Below the pieces are notes generated by a model that had not been told where the DNA came from, searched no databases, and saw nothing but the letters and a program-made list of their open reading frames with translations. DNA of 64,000 bases from Spirosoma rigui. GTDB lineage: Bacteria; Bacteroidota; Bacteroidia; Cytophagales; Spirosomataceae. The stretch spans positions 4,712,001 to 4,776,000 of the forward strand of contig NZ_CP020105.1 in the NCBI RefSeq assembly GCF_002067135.1. The letters run 5' to 3'. Within the stretch, counting starts at the first letter, position 1. The number at the start of each line of letters is the position of its first letter. Of the stretch, positions 44,705 through 53,122 are shown piece after piece. A program made the translations under genes and the position numbers.

Positions 44705-44727
44705 TAGCCACGGGCGTCAACCCGTGG
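44705..44727. repeat. REP-like intercistronic hairpin
   Basis: CCACGGG (44708-44714) and CCCGTGG (44721-44727) pair around CGTCAA; next to it GGGTT (44729-44733) and AACCC (44737-44741) form a second small stem overlapping the lactonase stop. 'CCACGGG-CGTCAA-CCCGTGG' is a word I recall as common between genes in Bacteroidota. It lies between the lactonase and fucose dehydrogenase genes of the operon. Confidence 0.5.
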
Positions 44728-44732
44728 TGGGT

Positions 44733-45557
44733 TTATAACCCGTAAAATTCGATTGCATTACCGCCAAATACCTTCGCCCGGACCTCGTCGCCCCAGGGGC
44801 TCACGTATTCCTCGACCAAGGTTTTAACCTGTGTGTAGTTGGCCGCCACCAGGCACACGGGCCAGTCGGAGCCAAACAGGAGCCGGTTGGGTCCGAAATA
44901 GTCGAACACGACATCCAGATACGGAAAGAAATCTTTCTTGCTCCAGTTCTGCCAGTCGGCCTCGGTTACCATACCGGATAGTTTGCAGGACACGTTCGGG
45001 CACTTTGCCAGCTCGGCCATGTAGCTCGTCCAGCGGGTAATGTCTTTTGTTTTGATATACGGTTTCGCCAGGTGATCGACCACAAAGTTCACCTCCGGAA
45101 CGGACCGAACCAGCTGCAGAGCCGCTTTAAGCTGCGTGGGATAAATCAGGATATCGTAGGTCATCCCAAAATCGGCCAGCTGCCGGATGCCCGCTACAAC
45201 CGCCGGGCGGGTCAGAAAATCGACGGGTTCGCCCTGGGCTACGTGCCGGTATCCTTTCAGCTGCGGGTGCTGGGCCAGTGTGGTCAGGCGATCCCTCAGC
45301 GTATCGGCCTGCAGGTCGACCCAGCCCACTACACCTTTCACGAAATCGTAAGTCTCGGCCATTCTGATCAGGAACTGCGTCTCGGCTTCCGATTGATCGG
45401 CCTGCACCGCCACACAGCCATCAATGCCGTTCTCAGCCAGTACCGGTTCCAGATCGGCGGGCAGAAAGTCGCGCCGGAGGACCGACATATCGTCGGTAAT
45501 CCACGTATCGCGGGTGGCATCGAAATGCCAGAAATGCTGGTGTGCGTCGATTGTCAT
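44733..45557 (-). CDS. Amidohydrolase family, probable L-fucono-1,5-lactonase
   Basis: A 274-residue amidohydrolase-2 type enzyme. The metal site begins MTIDAHQHFWHFD (HxH); further motifs are GVVGWVDLQ, HPQLKGYRHVAQGEP, NFVVDHLAKPYI, CKLSGMVTEADWQNW and the late Asp in LLFGSDWPVC. The family includes L-fuconolactonase and L-rhamnonolactonase, and the GSDWP ending matches. In this operon it should open L-fuconolactone to L-fuconate. The ATG at 45557 puts HQH at the expected position. It follows the FAH-family gene by 73 bases. Confidence 0.92.
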   Translation of the reverse strand: MTIDAHQHFWHFDATRDTWITDDMSVLRRDFLPADLEPVLAENGIDGCVAVQADQSEAETQFLIRMAETYDFVKGVVGWVDLQADTLRDRLTTLAQHPQLKGYRHVAQGEPVDFLTRPAVVAGIRQLADFGMTYDILIYPTQLKAALQLVRSVPEVNFVVDHLAKPYIKTKDITRWTSYMAELAKCPNVSCKLSGMVTEADWQNWSKKDFFPYLDVVFDYFGPNRLLFGSDWPVCLVAANYTQVKTLVEEYVSPWGDEVRAKVFGGNAIEFYGL

Positions 45558-45630
45558 GCGGGGAGGATGAGGAAAGGGAGGTCAGACAAAGCACCTGCCG
45601 GCCCTGCCTACCTCCCGCCTGTCTATACAA

Positions 45631-46485
45631 TTACTGAAACGAAACGGCCGTTTGTTTCTGCTCGCCCAGCCCTTCGATACCCAGTTCAACAACATCGCCG
45701 GGTTTCAGGTAGCGGGGTGGCTTTAGTCCCAGACCCACACCCGCCGGGGTACCCGTCGAGATAATATCGCCGGGCAGCAGCGTCATGAACTGGCTGATGT
45801 AGCTGACGAGGGTTGGCACGTCGAAAATCATATCGTCGGTATTCGAATCCTGGAGCAACTCGCCGTTCACTTTCAGCCACAGGGGCAAAGCGTTTGGATT
45901 AGGCAGCTCGTCTTTGGTAACCAGATACGGCCCCAGGGGCGCAAAGGTATCGGCGCTCTTTCCCTTTACCCATTGACCACCGCGCTCCAGTTGCCAGGCC
46001 CGTTCTGAATAGTCGTTGTGCAGGGCGTAGCCGGCAATGTAGTCCATGGCGTCGTCCAGTTCGACGTAGCTGGCCCGCTTGCCAATGACAATGGCAAGCT
46101 CAACTTCCCAGTCCGTTTTTTCGGACCGCTTCGGAATGACTACGTCATCGTTGGGCCCGCAGACGGCGGTGGTAGCTTTAAAAAATAAGATGGGTTCGGC
46201 GGGAGTTGCAGCCCCCGTTTCGGCTGCGTGTTTGGCATAGTTCAGGCCGACGCACACGATCTTGGACGGGCGTTTGACACAGGCACCGTAGCGAACATCG
46301 GCGGCCACCTCGGGGCAGGTATGGGCGTGCGCCGAAAGCCAGTGCGCCAGCCGCTCAGGGCCATTGGTCGCGAAAAATGATTCGTCGTAATCTTCACCGA
46401 AGTGGGTGACGTCGATATGTTTACCGGAAACGAGAACAACGCCCGGATGTTCGTGGTCACTGGTGCCGAAGCGGAAGAGTTTCAT
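45631..46485 (-). CDS. Fumarylacetoacetate hydrolase family, probable 2,4-diketo-3-deoxy-L-fuconate hydrolase
   Basis: A 284-residue FAH-fold enzyme. Metal-binding Glu residues are in DWEVELAIVIGKRA, with KIVCVGLNYAKHAAETG, PILFFKATTAVCGPNDD, IAGYALHNDYSERAWQ and GDIISTGTPAGVGLG as family motifs. The same family in L-fucose and L-rhamnose non-phosphorylative pathways splits the 2,4-diketo-3-deoxy acid to pyruvate and L-lactate, giving the last step of this operon. Automatic pipelines often call it ureidoglycolate lyase; the neighbours argue against that. It follows the KDF dehydrogenase by 79 bases. Confidence 0.92.
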   Translation of the reverse strand: MKLFRFGTSDHEHPGVVLVSGKHIDVTHFGEDYDESFFATNGPERLAHWLSAHAHTCPEVAADVRYGACVKRPSKIVCVGLNYAKHAAETGAATPAEPILFFKATTAVCGPNDDVVIPKRSEKTDWEVELAIVIGKRASYVELDDAMDYIAGYALHNDYSERAWQLERGGQWVKGKSADTFAPLGPYLVTKDELPNPNALPLWLKVNGELLQDSNTDDMIFDVPTLVSYISQFMTLLPGDIISTGTPAGVGLGLKPPRYLKPGDVVELGIEGLGEQKQTAVSFQ

Positions 46486-46564
46486 GCAAAAGAATCTAAT
46501 ACGAAATGAAAAGCAGTTAACGGGGCAAGTTTAACCAAAGATGCCCATTGATCAAGAACCGGCC

Positions 46565-47338
46565 CTACGCGTTCAGGCGCGTAAAACCACCGTCGAGGGG
46601 GTAGTCGCAGCCCGTAACGAAACCGGCTTCGTCGGAGCATAGATACAGCGCCAGCGAGCCAACCTCGGCCGGTTGGGCCATACGGCCAATGGGTTGGGAT
46701 TTCGAGAGTTTTTCAAACATTTCGGCTTCGCGGCCGGGGTAGCTCTTGGCCAGAAACCCGTCGACGAAGGGGGTATGGACCCGGGCGGGCGATATGCAGT
46801 TGCAGCGAATGTTGTCGGCCAGGTAATCCTTGGCTACCGACAGTGTCATGGTCAGAACGGCCCCTTTGCTCATGGAATAGGCAAAGCGGTCGGACAGGCC
46901 CAGCGTTGCCGCCACCGATGCCATGTTCAGGATAACGCCCCCGCCATTGGCTTTCAGGTGCGGGATCGTCGCGAACAGGCAGTTGTATACGCCTTTGACG
47001 TTGACGCGGAAGATCCGGTCAAAATCGGCTTCGCTGGTCGTTTCGACTTTACCAATGTGGGATACCCCGGCGTTGTTAACCAGAATATTGATAGGTTCCT
47101 GCGCGGCTATCTGACCAATTACGTCAATCGCCTGCTGCTGATTGGACACGTCTACCGCGTGGCCGGTCGCTTTATGACCCGCCTGCCGGATAGCGCTGGC
47201 TGCCTGCTCGGCCTGGTCGGCGTTGAGATCGAGGATATGGACGTGGGCCCCCGCCGTCGCGAATGCCTGTGAAATGGCCAGCCCGATGCCACTGGCTCCG
47301 CCGGTAACGAGGGCGGTCTTGTTTTGGAGTGAGAACAT
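46565..47338 (-). CDS. SDR family oxidoreductase, probable 2-keto-3-deoxy-L-fuconate dehydrogenase
   Basis: A 257-residue classical SDR with a full catalytic set: VTGGASGIGLAIS, LVNNAGVSH, the Ser in NMASVAATLGL, YSMSKGAVL (YxxxK), and a C-terminal DYPLDGGFTRLNA. The substrate loop INCISPARVHTPFVDGFL-like segment (CNCISPARVHTPFVDGF) with two Arg/His matches the L-KDF dehydrogenases that oxidise C4 of 2-keto-3-deoxy-L-fuconate. It follows the UxaA-family dehydratase gene by 62 bases containing a small hairpin. Confidence 0.92.
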   Translation of the reverse strand: MFSLQNKTALVTGGASGIGLAISQAFATAGAHVHILDLNADQAEQAASAIRQAGHKATGHAVDVSNQQQAIDVIGQIAAQEPINILVNNAGVSHIGKVETTSEADFDRIFRVNVKGVYNCLFATIPHLKANGGGVILNMASVAATLGLSDRFAYSMSKGAVLTMTLSVAKDYLADNIRCNCISPARVHTPFVDGFLAKSYPGREAEMFEKLSKSQPIGRMAQPAEVGSLALYLCSDEAGFVTGCDYPLDGGFTRLNA

Positions 47339-47356
47339 AATACGTAGACTTTGCAG

Positions 47357-47376
47357 AGACGCAATCCTTGGCGTCT
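47357..47376. repeat. Dispersed 'AGACGC' hairpin repeat
   Basis: AGACGC (47357-47362) and GCGTCT (47371-47376) flank AATCCTTG. The surrounding words TTGCAGAGACGC and GCGTCTTTAC resemble the 'GTAGAGACGC...GCGTCTCTAC' intergenic repeat that I recall from Cytophagales and cyanobacteria. It lies between the dehydratase and KDF dehydrogenase genes of the fucose operon. Confidence 0.45.
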
Positions 47377-47400
47377 TTACGCTATTGATTTACGGCTCCG

Positions 47401-49068
47401 CTATAATGAAACACCCCGTTTCCAGGGAATAAAATCGTCCTGACCCAGCCCTTCAGCTTTCGTAACTTCCTCGCCCGACGCCAGCCGGATCAGGTATTCC
47501 AGCAACGCGTCGGCATTCTCGTCGATACGCTGCTCGCCGTCGATGATCGGGCCACTGTCGAAGTCGATCACATCAGGCATTCGGTTTTTCAGGGCGGTAT
47601 TGGTCGATACTTTCACCACCGGGCAAACGGGGTTACCGGTTGGCGTACCCAGCCCCGTGGTAAACAGGATCAGGTTCGTGCCCGACCCGGCCATCCCCGT
47701 CGTGGCTTCGACGTCGTTGCCGGGTGTGCAGAGCAGGCTCAAACCGGGCGTCTTCGCGGGTTCAGCATAATCGAGTACGTCGGCAACGGGCGCCGTACCG
47801 CCTTTCTTGGCGGCCCCCGCCGATTTGATGGCATCGGTAATCAGGCCATCCTTGATGTTGCCGGGCGAGGGGTTCATGTCGAAGCCCGATCCGGCGGCTT
47901 CGGCCTGCGCCGAGTAGGTGCCCATCAGATTGATAAACTTCTGCGCCTTGGCCGTATCGTCGGTTCGGTTAATGAGTTCCTGCTCCACCCCGTTCAGTTC
48001 GGGAAATTCGGCCAGTACGGTTTTGCCGCCCAGCGCCACGAGCACATCCGACAGATGACCGAGGGCGGGATTTGCCGAGATACCCGAAAACCCGTCGGAG
48101 CCTCCGCATTTCAACCCGACGGTCAGAGCGCTCAGCGGAGCGGGTTTGCGTTCCAGTTTGTTGACTTCGGCCATACCCAGAAACGTTTGGGTCACAGCCT
48201 GCGACATCAGCGCGTATTCGGTACCGGCCTGCTGTTCGAACAGCAACAGCGGTTTGTCGAACCGGGGATTCTGGCGCTTTATTTCGGCACTGATCATGTC
48301 GGCCTGCAGATGCTGACAACCCAGGCTCAGCACGGTAGCTCCCGCTACGTTGGGGTTATTGATAAACCCGGCCAGCAGCGAGCACAGGTACGCCGAATCC
48401 TGACGGGTTCCTCCACAACCCATCTCGTGGGTCAGGAACTTGATACCGTCGATGTGCTCGAAGGGCCGGTGGGTTGTGGCGGGGGTTAGCGTCTGGTTCT
48501 GTTCCGGGTCAACAAAGGGCTGCATCTTCTTAATCACATCCATCTGACCGGCGCGGTACAGGCTGAGCAGTTCGTGAACCTGCTGGCGGTACGTTTCGGG
48601 TTGGGCGTAGCCAAGCTCCCGCTCAAATGCATCTTTCAGAATGAGGACGTTGCGGTTCTCGCAGAACACCAGCGGCACCACCAGCCAGTAGTTTCGCGTA
48701 CCAACGCTGCCATCGGCGCGGTGGTAGCCCATAAACGTCCGCTCCCGCCAGCGCGACACATCGGGCGGCTGCCAGCTATAAGGTTGTTTCTTATCGAGTC
48801 CGTAGCCGCCAGCATCGTGTTTGAGGTTGAACGTGGTGATGGGTTCACCCCGCCGGATGGGCTGGGTTGCTTTGCCAACCAGTACACCATACATATATAT
48901 AGGGTCACCGGCATTGCGGTCTTCCGTCACGAATTTATGCTTGGCACCCACGGAATAGGGCAGTTCGTAAACGGTATTATCAAAGGTTATTTTCTCCCCC
49001 GCGCTCAGATTACGTAAGGCAACAATCACGTTGTCGGCGGGGTGAACTTTTAGTACTCGGGCGAGCAT
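47401..49068 (-). CDS. UxaA (altronate dehydratase) family enzyme, probable L-fuconate dehydratase
   Basis: A 555-residue protein with an N-terminal SAF domain (residues about 1-95: LARVLKVHPADNVIVALRNL, VGKATQPIRRGEPI) and the large UxaA catalytic region (GYHRADGSVGTRNYWLVVPLV, THEMGCGGTRQDSAYLCSLL, VLSLGCQHLQ, VGLKCGGSDGFSGISANPALG, and C-terminal GNPVCPVVKVSTNTALKNRM). The family uses a metal to dehydrate sugar acids. Mammalian and Xanthomonas-type fucose pathways use an enolase-superfamily fuconate dehydratase, absent here; a UxaA protein takes this step in Campylobacter jejuni. It is the first gene of the operon, 134 bases from the divergent DUF5009 gene. Confidence 0.93.
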   Translation of the reverse strand: MLARVLKVHPADNVIVALRNLSAGEKITFDNTVYELPYSVGAKHKFVTEDRNAGDPIYMYGVLVGKATQPIRRGEPITTFNLKHDAGGYGLDKKQPYSWQPPDVSRWRERTFMGYHRADGSVGTRNYWLVVPLVFCENRNVLILKDAFERELGYAQPETYRQQVHELLSLYRAGQMDVIKKMQPFVDPEQNQTLTPATTHRPFEHIDGIKFLTHEMGCGGTRQDSAYLCSLLAGFINNPNVAGATVLSLGCQHLQADMISAEIKRQNPRFDKPLLLFEQQAGTEYALMSQAVTQTFLGMAEVNKLERKPAPLSALTVGLKCGGSDGFSGISANPALGHLSDVLVALGGKTVLAEFPELNGVEQELINRTDDTAKAQKFINLMGTYSAQAEAAGSGFDMNPSPGNIKDGLITDAIKSAGAAKKGGTAPVADVLDYAEPAKTPGLSLLCTPGNDVEATTGMAGSGTNLILFTTGLGTPTGNPVCPVVKVSTNTALKNRMPDVIDFDSGPIIDGEQRIDENADALLEYLIRLASGEEVTKAEGLGQDDFIPWKRGVSL

Positions 49069-49202
49069 CGAAGACGTGGTTTTTTAGATAAAGAGACGAA
49101 ATAGGCCAAAATATACCAGTTATCGCCAAAAACTTTGCCACCCGCTGTTGCGAATCTGACGGGCATTGCCAAGTTTTGATTCCCCGACTTCCTGACCTGA
49201 CC

Positions 49203-50438
49203 ATGATCCAGCCCCTGCCCAATCCGAACCCGGCTCCCGCTTCTGTTTCCCCCCCGCCCGCTACGGCCCCGCCCGCCCGGCTGATGTCGATGGACGCCTA
49301 CCGGGGGTTCGTTATGACCCTGATGGCGGCCGAACTGCTTAATTTTCAGCACCTGCATGAGGTATTTCCAACGAATGCACTGTGGGCATTTCTGGCCTAC
49401 CACCAGAGTCACGTCGAGTGGGCCGGCTGTTCACTGCACGATCTGATTCAGCCGTCGTTTTCCTTTCTGGTTGGGGTGGCCCTCCCCTATTCCATGGCCA
49501 GCCGGGCGGCCCTTGGCCAGTCTTTTTCTACGCAGTTTGGCCACGCCCTCCGGCGGTCGCTCATCCTGATTCTACTCGGGGTATTTCTGCGGTCTACCCA
49601 CCACGAACAAACCTACTTTACGTTTGAAGATACGCTCTCGCAAATTGGCCTGGGTTACCCATTCCTGTTCCTGATTGGTAACAACCCCCGCCAGCGAACC
49701 AGCTGGATTGCGCTGGTTAGTATCCTGACGGTCTATTGGCTGGCGTTCGTGCTGTATCCGGTTGGTCCGGGTTTCAATTACAACGCCGTGGGCGTGCCCG
49801 GCAACTGGCCGGAGTTCTATACGGGGCTGATGGGTCATTTCAACAAAAACAGTAACCTCGCCTGGGCCTTCGATACCTGGTTCCTGAACCTGTTTCCGCG
49901 CGAGAAGCCTTTCCTGTTCAACGGGGGTGGTTACGCGACACTGAGTTTCATTCCTACCCTGGGTACTATGCTGCTGGGCCTGGTCGCCGGCCGACTCCTC
50001 CGATCGTCGTCATCATCCCGCGACCTCATCAGACAATTGCTGCTGTTGGGAGCAGCCGGGGTCGTGCTGGGGCTGTTGCTGCACCTGACGGGAATCTGTC
50101 CCGTGGTCAAGCGTATCTGGACGCCCGCCTGGGTACTGTTCAGCGGGGGGATGTGTTTCGGGTTGCTGACGCTCTTTTACTACCTGATTGACGTGAGAGG
50201 TCACAAGACGTGGGCTTTTCCGCTGGTCGTCGTCGGGATGAACTCTATTGCGATCTATTGCCTTGTTCATCTCATCGATCGCTTTATCATTAATTCGTTT
50301 TACATCCATTTCGGCCACGGCCCCTTTCAGGTGTTTGGCCCGGCCTACGAGCCGCTCCTGATCGGGATCGCTACGCTGGCCGTTTTTTACCTCATTCTCC
50401 GGTGGATGTACCGCCGGAAGCTATTCATTCGTATCTGA
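49203..50438 (+). CDS. DUF5009 / heparan-alpha-glucosaminide N-acetyltransferase-like membrane protein
   Basis: A 411-residue protein with about ten membrane helices. It starts [20 protein letters not shown] at the ATG at 49203; a TTG at 49176 is unlikely. A Pro-rich cytoplasmic leader is followed by [19 protein letters not shown], the start signature of this acyltransferase family, and by [26 protein letters not shown] with the conserved His-Asp. The family (NagX/HGSNAT-like) transfers acetyl groups across membranes or holds related roles. It is divergent from the fucose operon and 55 bases upstream of adenine deaminase; neither neighbour explains its substrate. Confidence 0.9.
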   Translation: MIQPLPNPNPAPASVSPPPATAPPARLMSMDAYRGFVMTLMAAELLNFQHLHEVFPTNALWAFLAYHQSHVEWAGCSLHDLIQPSFSFLVGVALPYSMASRAALGQSFSTQFGHALRRSLILILLGVFLRSTHHEQTYFTFEDTLSQIGLGYPFLFLIGNNPRQRTSWIALVSILTVYWLAFVLYPVGPGFNYNAVGVPGNWPEFYTGLMGHFNKNSNLAWAFDTWFLNLFPREKPFLFNGGGYATLSFIPTLGTMLLGLVAGRLLRSSSSSRDLIRQLLLLGAAGVVLGLLLHLTGICPVVKRIWTPAWVLFSGGMCFGLLTLFYYLIDVRGHKTWAFPLVVVGMNSIAIYCLVHLIDRFIINSFYIHFGHGPFQVFGPAYEPLLIGIATLAVFYLILRWMYRRKLFIRI

Positions 50439-50493
50439 CCGGATGCTGTAGCCGGAGACGATATCCGTCCCGGCCAGCGGCATTCCCTCCTGC

Positions 50494-51942
50494 ATGACAA
50501 CTGCCAACATTCTGAACCTCTTCGACCGAACGATTTCATTCGGTCAGCTTTTCATTGACAATGGACGTATCACCCGCATCGAAATGCTGGGACCCGAGCG
50601 CCCCGGTGAACCATATATACTCCCCGGCTTCGTCGACGCCCACGTTCACGTCGAAAGCTCACTGCTGACTCCTCCGCAGTTTGCCCGGCTGGCGGTCGTG
50701 CACGGTACGGTCGGTACCGTATCTGACCCGCACGAGATTGGCAACGTCCTGGGCGTGCCGGGGGTGAGCTTTATGATCGATGAGGGCAAGAAAGTCCCCT
50801 TCAAATTCATGTTCGGTGCGCCCTCCTGCGTACCCGCTACTACGTTCGAAACGGCCGGTGCTACCATCGACGTATCCGGCGTTGGGGCTCTGCTCGCCCG
50901 CGATGAGGTTGGTTACCTGGCCGAAGTCATGAATTTTCCCGGCGTGCTGCACCATGATCCGGACCTGATGGCCAAAATTGAGCTGGCCAAAGCCGCAGGG
51001 AAACCCGTTGATGGGCATGCTCCCGGCCTGACCGGTGCCGACGCCCAGCGCTACATCGACGCGGGTATCACAACGGACCACGAGTGTTTTACTTACGAGG
51101 AAGGCCTGGACAAGGCCCGGCGCGGTATGAATATTCTCATTCGGGAAGGAAGTGCCGCCCGAAACTTCGACGCGCTCATTCCGCTGATGGCCGAATTTCC
51201 GGACCAGATCATGTTTTGTTCCGATGATAAACACCCCGACACGCTCGTGAAGGGACACATCAACCAACTGGCCTTACGGGCACTGGCCGCCGGGCATTCG
51301 CTCTGGAGCGTATTACGGGCTGCCTGCCTCAATCCGGTGCTGCACTACCGGATGCCCGTAGGCTTACTACGCCCGGGTGACCCCGCCGACTATATCGTCG
51401 TTGATACCCTCACCGACCTCCGGGTACTCCAAACCGTCATCGATGGGCAGACCGTGGCGGAGAATGGCACTTCGCTTATTCCCGGTTTACCGAGTGAGCA
51501 CGTCAACCAGTTCAACTGCGCGGCCAAGCGGGCAGAAGAGTTTGGTGTGTCTATGGTCCCTCACCCTCGGCAGGCGATTCCCTCTCCCCAGGGGCGGTCC
51601 GCCGTTGCGGGAGGGGCCGGGGGCGAGGGACTTCTCATCCGGGTTATCGAAGCGCTCGACGGCCAGCTGATCACGAATGAACTGTTAGTAGAGCCCCGTA
51701 TCGAGCATGGACAGATCGTTGCAGACCCCAAACGGGACATCCTGAAACTCGTTGTGGTGAACCGCTACCAGGATGCTCCGCCGGCGGTTGGATTCATCAA
51801 AAACTTCGGTTTACGCCACGGGGCCATTGCTTCCTCGGTTGGACACGATTCACACAACATTACCGCCGTTGGCTGCGACGATGAAAGCCTGTGCCGGGCC
51901 ATCAATCTGGTGATCGAAGCGCGGGGGGACTATCTGCGGTAA
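50494..51942 (+). CDS. ade: Adenine deaminase, N-terminal part of a frameshifted gene
   Basis: Adenine deaminase converts adenine to hypoxanthine in purine salvage. The metal sites and core are present: [71 protein letters not shown] and [20 protein letters not shown], to [16 protein letters not shown]. The frame stops after [13 protein letters not shown] (482 residues), while the missing C-terminus continues in another frame from 51929 to 52250. One G missing from a G6 run (51923-51928) restores the family sequence EARGGLSAVS. Restored length would be about 585 residues, normal for Ade. Residues about 358-382 are a Pro/Gly-rich insertion coming from a 44-bp repeat. Confidence 0.9.
   Translation: MTTANILNLFDRTISFGQLFIDNGRITRIEMLGPERPGEPYILPGFVDAHVHVESSLLTPPQFARLAVVHGTVGTVSDPHEIGNVLGVPGVSFMIDEGKKVPFKFMFGAPSCVPATTFETAGATIDVSGVGALLARDEVGYLAEVMNFPGVLHHDPDLMAKIELAKAAGKPVDGHAPGLTGADAQRYIDAGITTDHECFTYEEGLDKARRGMNILIREGSAARNFDALIPLMAEFPDQIMFCSDDKHPDTLVKGHINQLALRALAAGHSLWSVLRAACLNPVLHYRMPVGLLRPGDPADYIVVDTLTDLRVLQTVIDGQTVAENGTSLIPGLPSEHVNQFNCAAKRAEEFGVSMVPHPRQAIPSPQGRSAVAGGAGGEGLLIRVIEALDGQLITNELLVEPRIEHGQIVADPKRDILKLVVVNRYQDAPPAVGFIKNFGLRHGAIASSVGHDSHNITAVGCDDESLCRAINLVIEARGDYLR
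51581..51624 (+). repeat. 44-bp GC-rich dispersed repeat, copy B, inside adenine deaminase
   Basis: Core 51596-51624 matches 8537-8565 at 28 of 29 bases. Here it is translated in the sense direction as part of [18 protein letters not shown], in frame, at a position where other adenine deaminases have only about ten loop residues before [15 protein letters not shown]. Flanking CCCTCTCCCC and GGGGCGAGGG can pair, which gives a hairpin-forming REP-like unit. Confidence 0.8.
51923..51928 (+). other. G6 run at the ade frameshift
   Basis: GCGCGGGGGGACTATCTG: with six G the frame runs Arg-Gly-Asp-Tyr-Leu-Arg-stop; with seven it reads Arg-Gly-Gly-Leu-Ser-Ala-Val-Ser and joins the conserved C-terminus. 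This could be a real mutation, a slippage site or a base-calling error. Confidence 0.75.
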
Positions 51943-52250
51943 GTCCAATAAACAGCGACTTAAACGGGTCAGACGCACCCACCGCCAAAACAAATAATAT
52001 TCTGTTTACGGAAAAATTGGTAGCGCTTCCTGTAGCCGGATTAATGACCGACATGGATGGATATGATGTAGCTACACGTTATTCAGAACTCGATTTCTTC
52101 GCAAAAAGTGAATTGGGGAGCACGTTATCGGCGCCGTACATGACACTTTCTTTCATGGCATTATTGGTAATTCCGTCGCTCAAACTCAGTAATATGGGCT
52201 TATTTGACGGAAATATGTTCGATTTTACCTCTCTTCAAAAAATGCCATAG
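51929..52250 (+). pseudogene. ade: Adenine deaminase C-terminal part, out of frame
   Basis: In the frame one base off from the upstream part, the sequence continues as [20 protein letters not shown], then [20 protein letters not shown] and [16 protein letters not shown], ending [10 protein letters not shown]. This is the conserved Ade C-terminal domain. There is no separate start codon suited to it, so without slippage it is not translated. The C-terminal domain is conserved in Ade, so the truncated upstream product may be inactive; purine salvage from adenine would then rely on phosphoribosyltransferase. Confidence 0.85.
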
Positions 52251-52352
52251 TTCCACAAAAAAACTTTATTCGTACACCTTTTTAAATTCAATTTAATATC
52301 AATATGTTTACACGGTTCTATACCAGTCCTAATCATACCCCCCTTACCGCTT

Positions 52353-52952
52353 ATGGCCCGCTCCCGTACGCAAACCGGTCCCGACGACGAAACATTATGG
52401 AACATGTTTCGCAATGGTGACGAAAACGCCTTTGCCCGCCTTTATCAAAATTATGTACAAACCCTCTACCATTACTGCGCCCACTTTGCCACCGATCGCG
52501 CGCTGATCAAAGATTGCATTCACGACCTCTTCGTTGAACTGTGGAAACACCGCACAACGATTGGGCCAACCACATCGGTCCGGTTTTACCTGATGGCGTC
52601 TATCAAGCGGAAGCTGGTTCGTCACCTCACCGCCGAGCAGAAATTTGTGAGCCAGGACGAAACCTTGAACGGCCGGCGCATTGGCGATACGCTCCCCGGT
52701 GCCGACCCGTCGCACGAGAACCAGCTTATTGCCCACGAAGAAGATTCATTCATGAACGACTGCCTGCACCAGGCGCTCGACAAGCTTCCCCGCCGTCAGC
52801 GCGAAGCGGTTCATCTTCGTTACTTCCAGAACATGAGCAATGAAGAGATTTCTACCCTGATGGAAATCAATATTCAGTCAGTATACAATTTGATATTTGG
52901 TGCCATGAGCAACCTCAAGCGCTATGTCACCCCCGAAAGCGTTTCTTTTTAA
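52353..52952 (+). CDS. RNA polymerase sigma-70 factor, ECF subfamily
   Basis: A 199-residue ECF sigma factor: region 2 NAFARLYQNYVQTLYHYCAHF with DCIHDLFVELWKHR (the -10 recognition helix area) and region 4 ALDKLPRRQREAVHLRYFQNMSNEEISTLMEINIQSVYNLIFGAMSNLKRY. It resembles Bacteroidota ECF factors that are usually paired with a FecR-like anti-sigma factor and a SusC/SusD locus, but neither a fecR gene nor a receptor is adjacent. The next + strand gene is a GSCFA protein, after a terminator. So its targets are unknown. Confidence 0.93.
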   Translation: MARSRTQTGPDDETLWNMFRNGDENAFARLYQNYVQTLYHYCAHFATDRALIKDCIHDLFVELWKHRTTIGPTTSVRFYLMASIKRKLVRHLTAEQKFVSQDETLNGRRIGDTLPGADPSHENQLIAHEEDSFMNDCLHQALDKLPRRQREAVHLRYFQNMSNEEISTLMEINIQSVYNLIFGAMSNLKRYVTPESVSF

Positions 52953-52978
52953 CCCTGATTACTCCTAAACCTGACCTG

Positions 52979-53008
52979 CGCCTGACCGCCCTCAAAAGCG
53001 GTCAGGCG
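52979..53008 (+). terminator. Rho-independent terminator after the sigma factor gene
   Basis: Stem CGCCTGACCGC (52979-52989) with GCGGTCAGGCG (52998-53008), loop of 8 bases, followed by TTTTCTTTTCTT. It has the classic form with a T-rich tail. Confidence 0.92.
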
Positions 53009-53122
53009 TTTTCTTTTCTTACCCCTGTCTATCAACGATTTACCTAATCATGCATCCGAAAAATAAACGGACTATTGCAGCCGGAAACGGACCTTAGCGG
53101 GCCGTTTTTTTGTTATTCCGGT

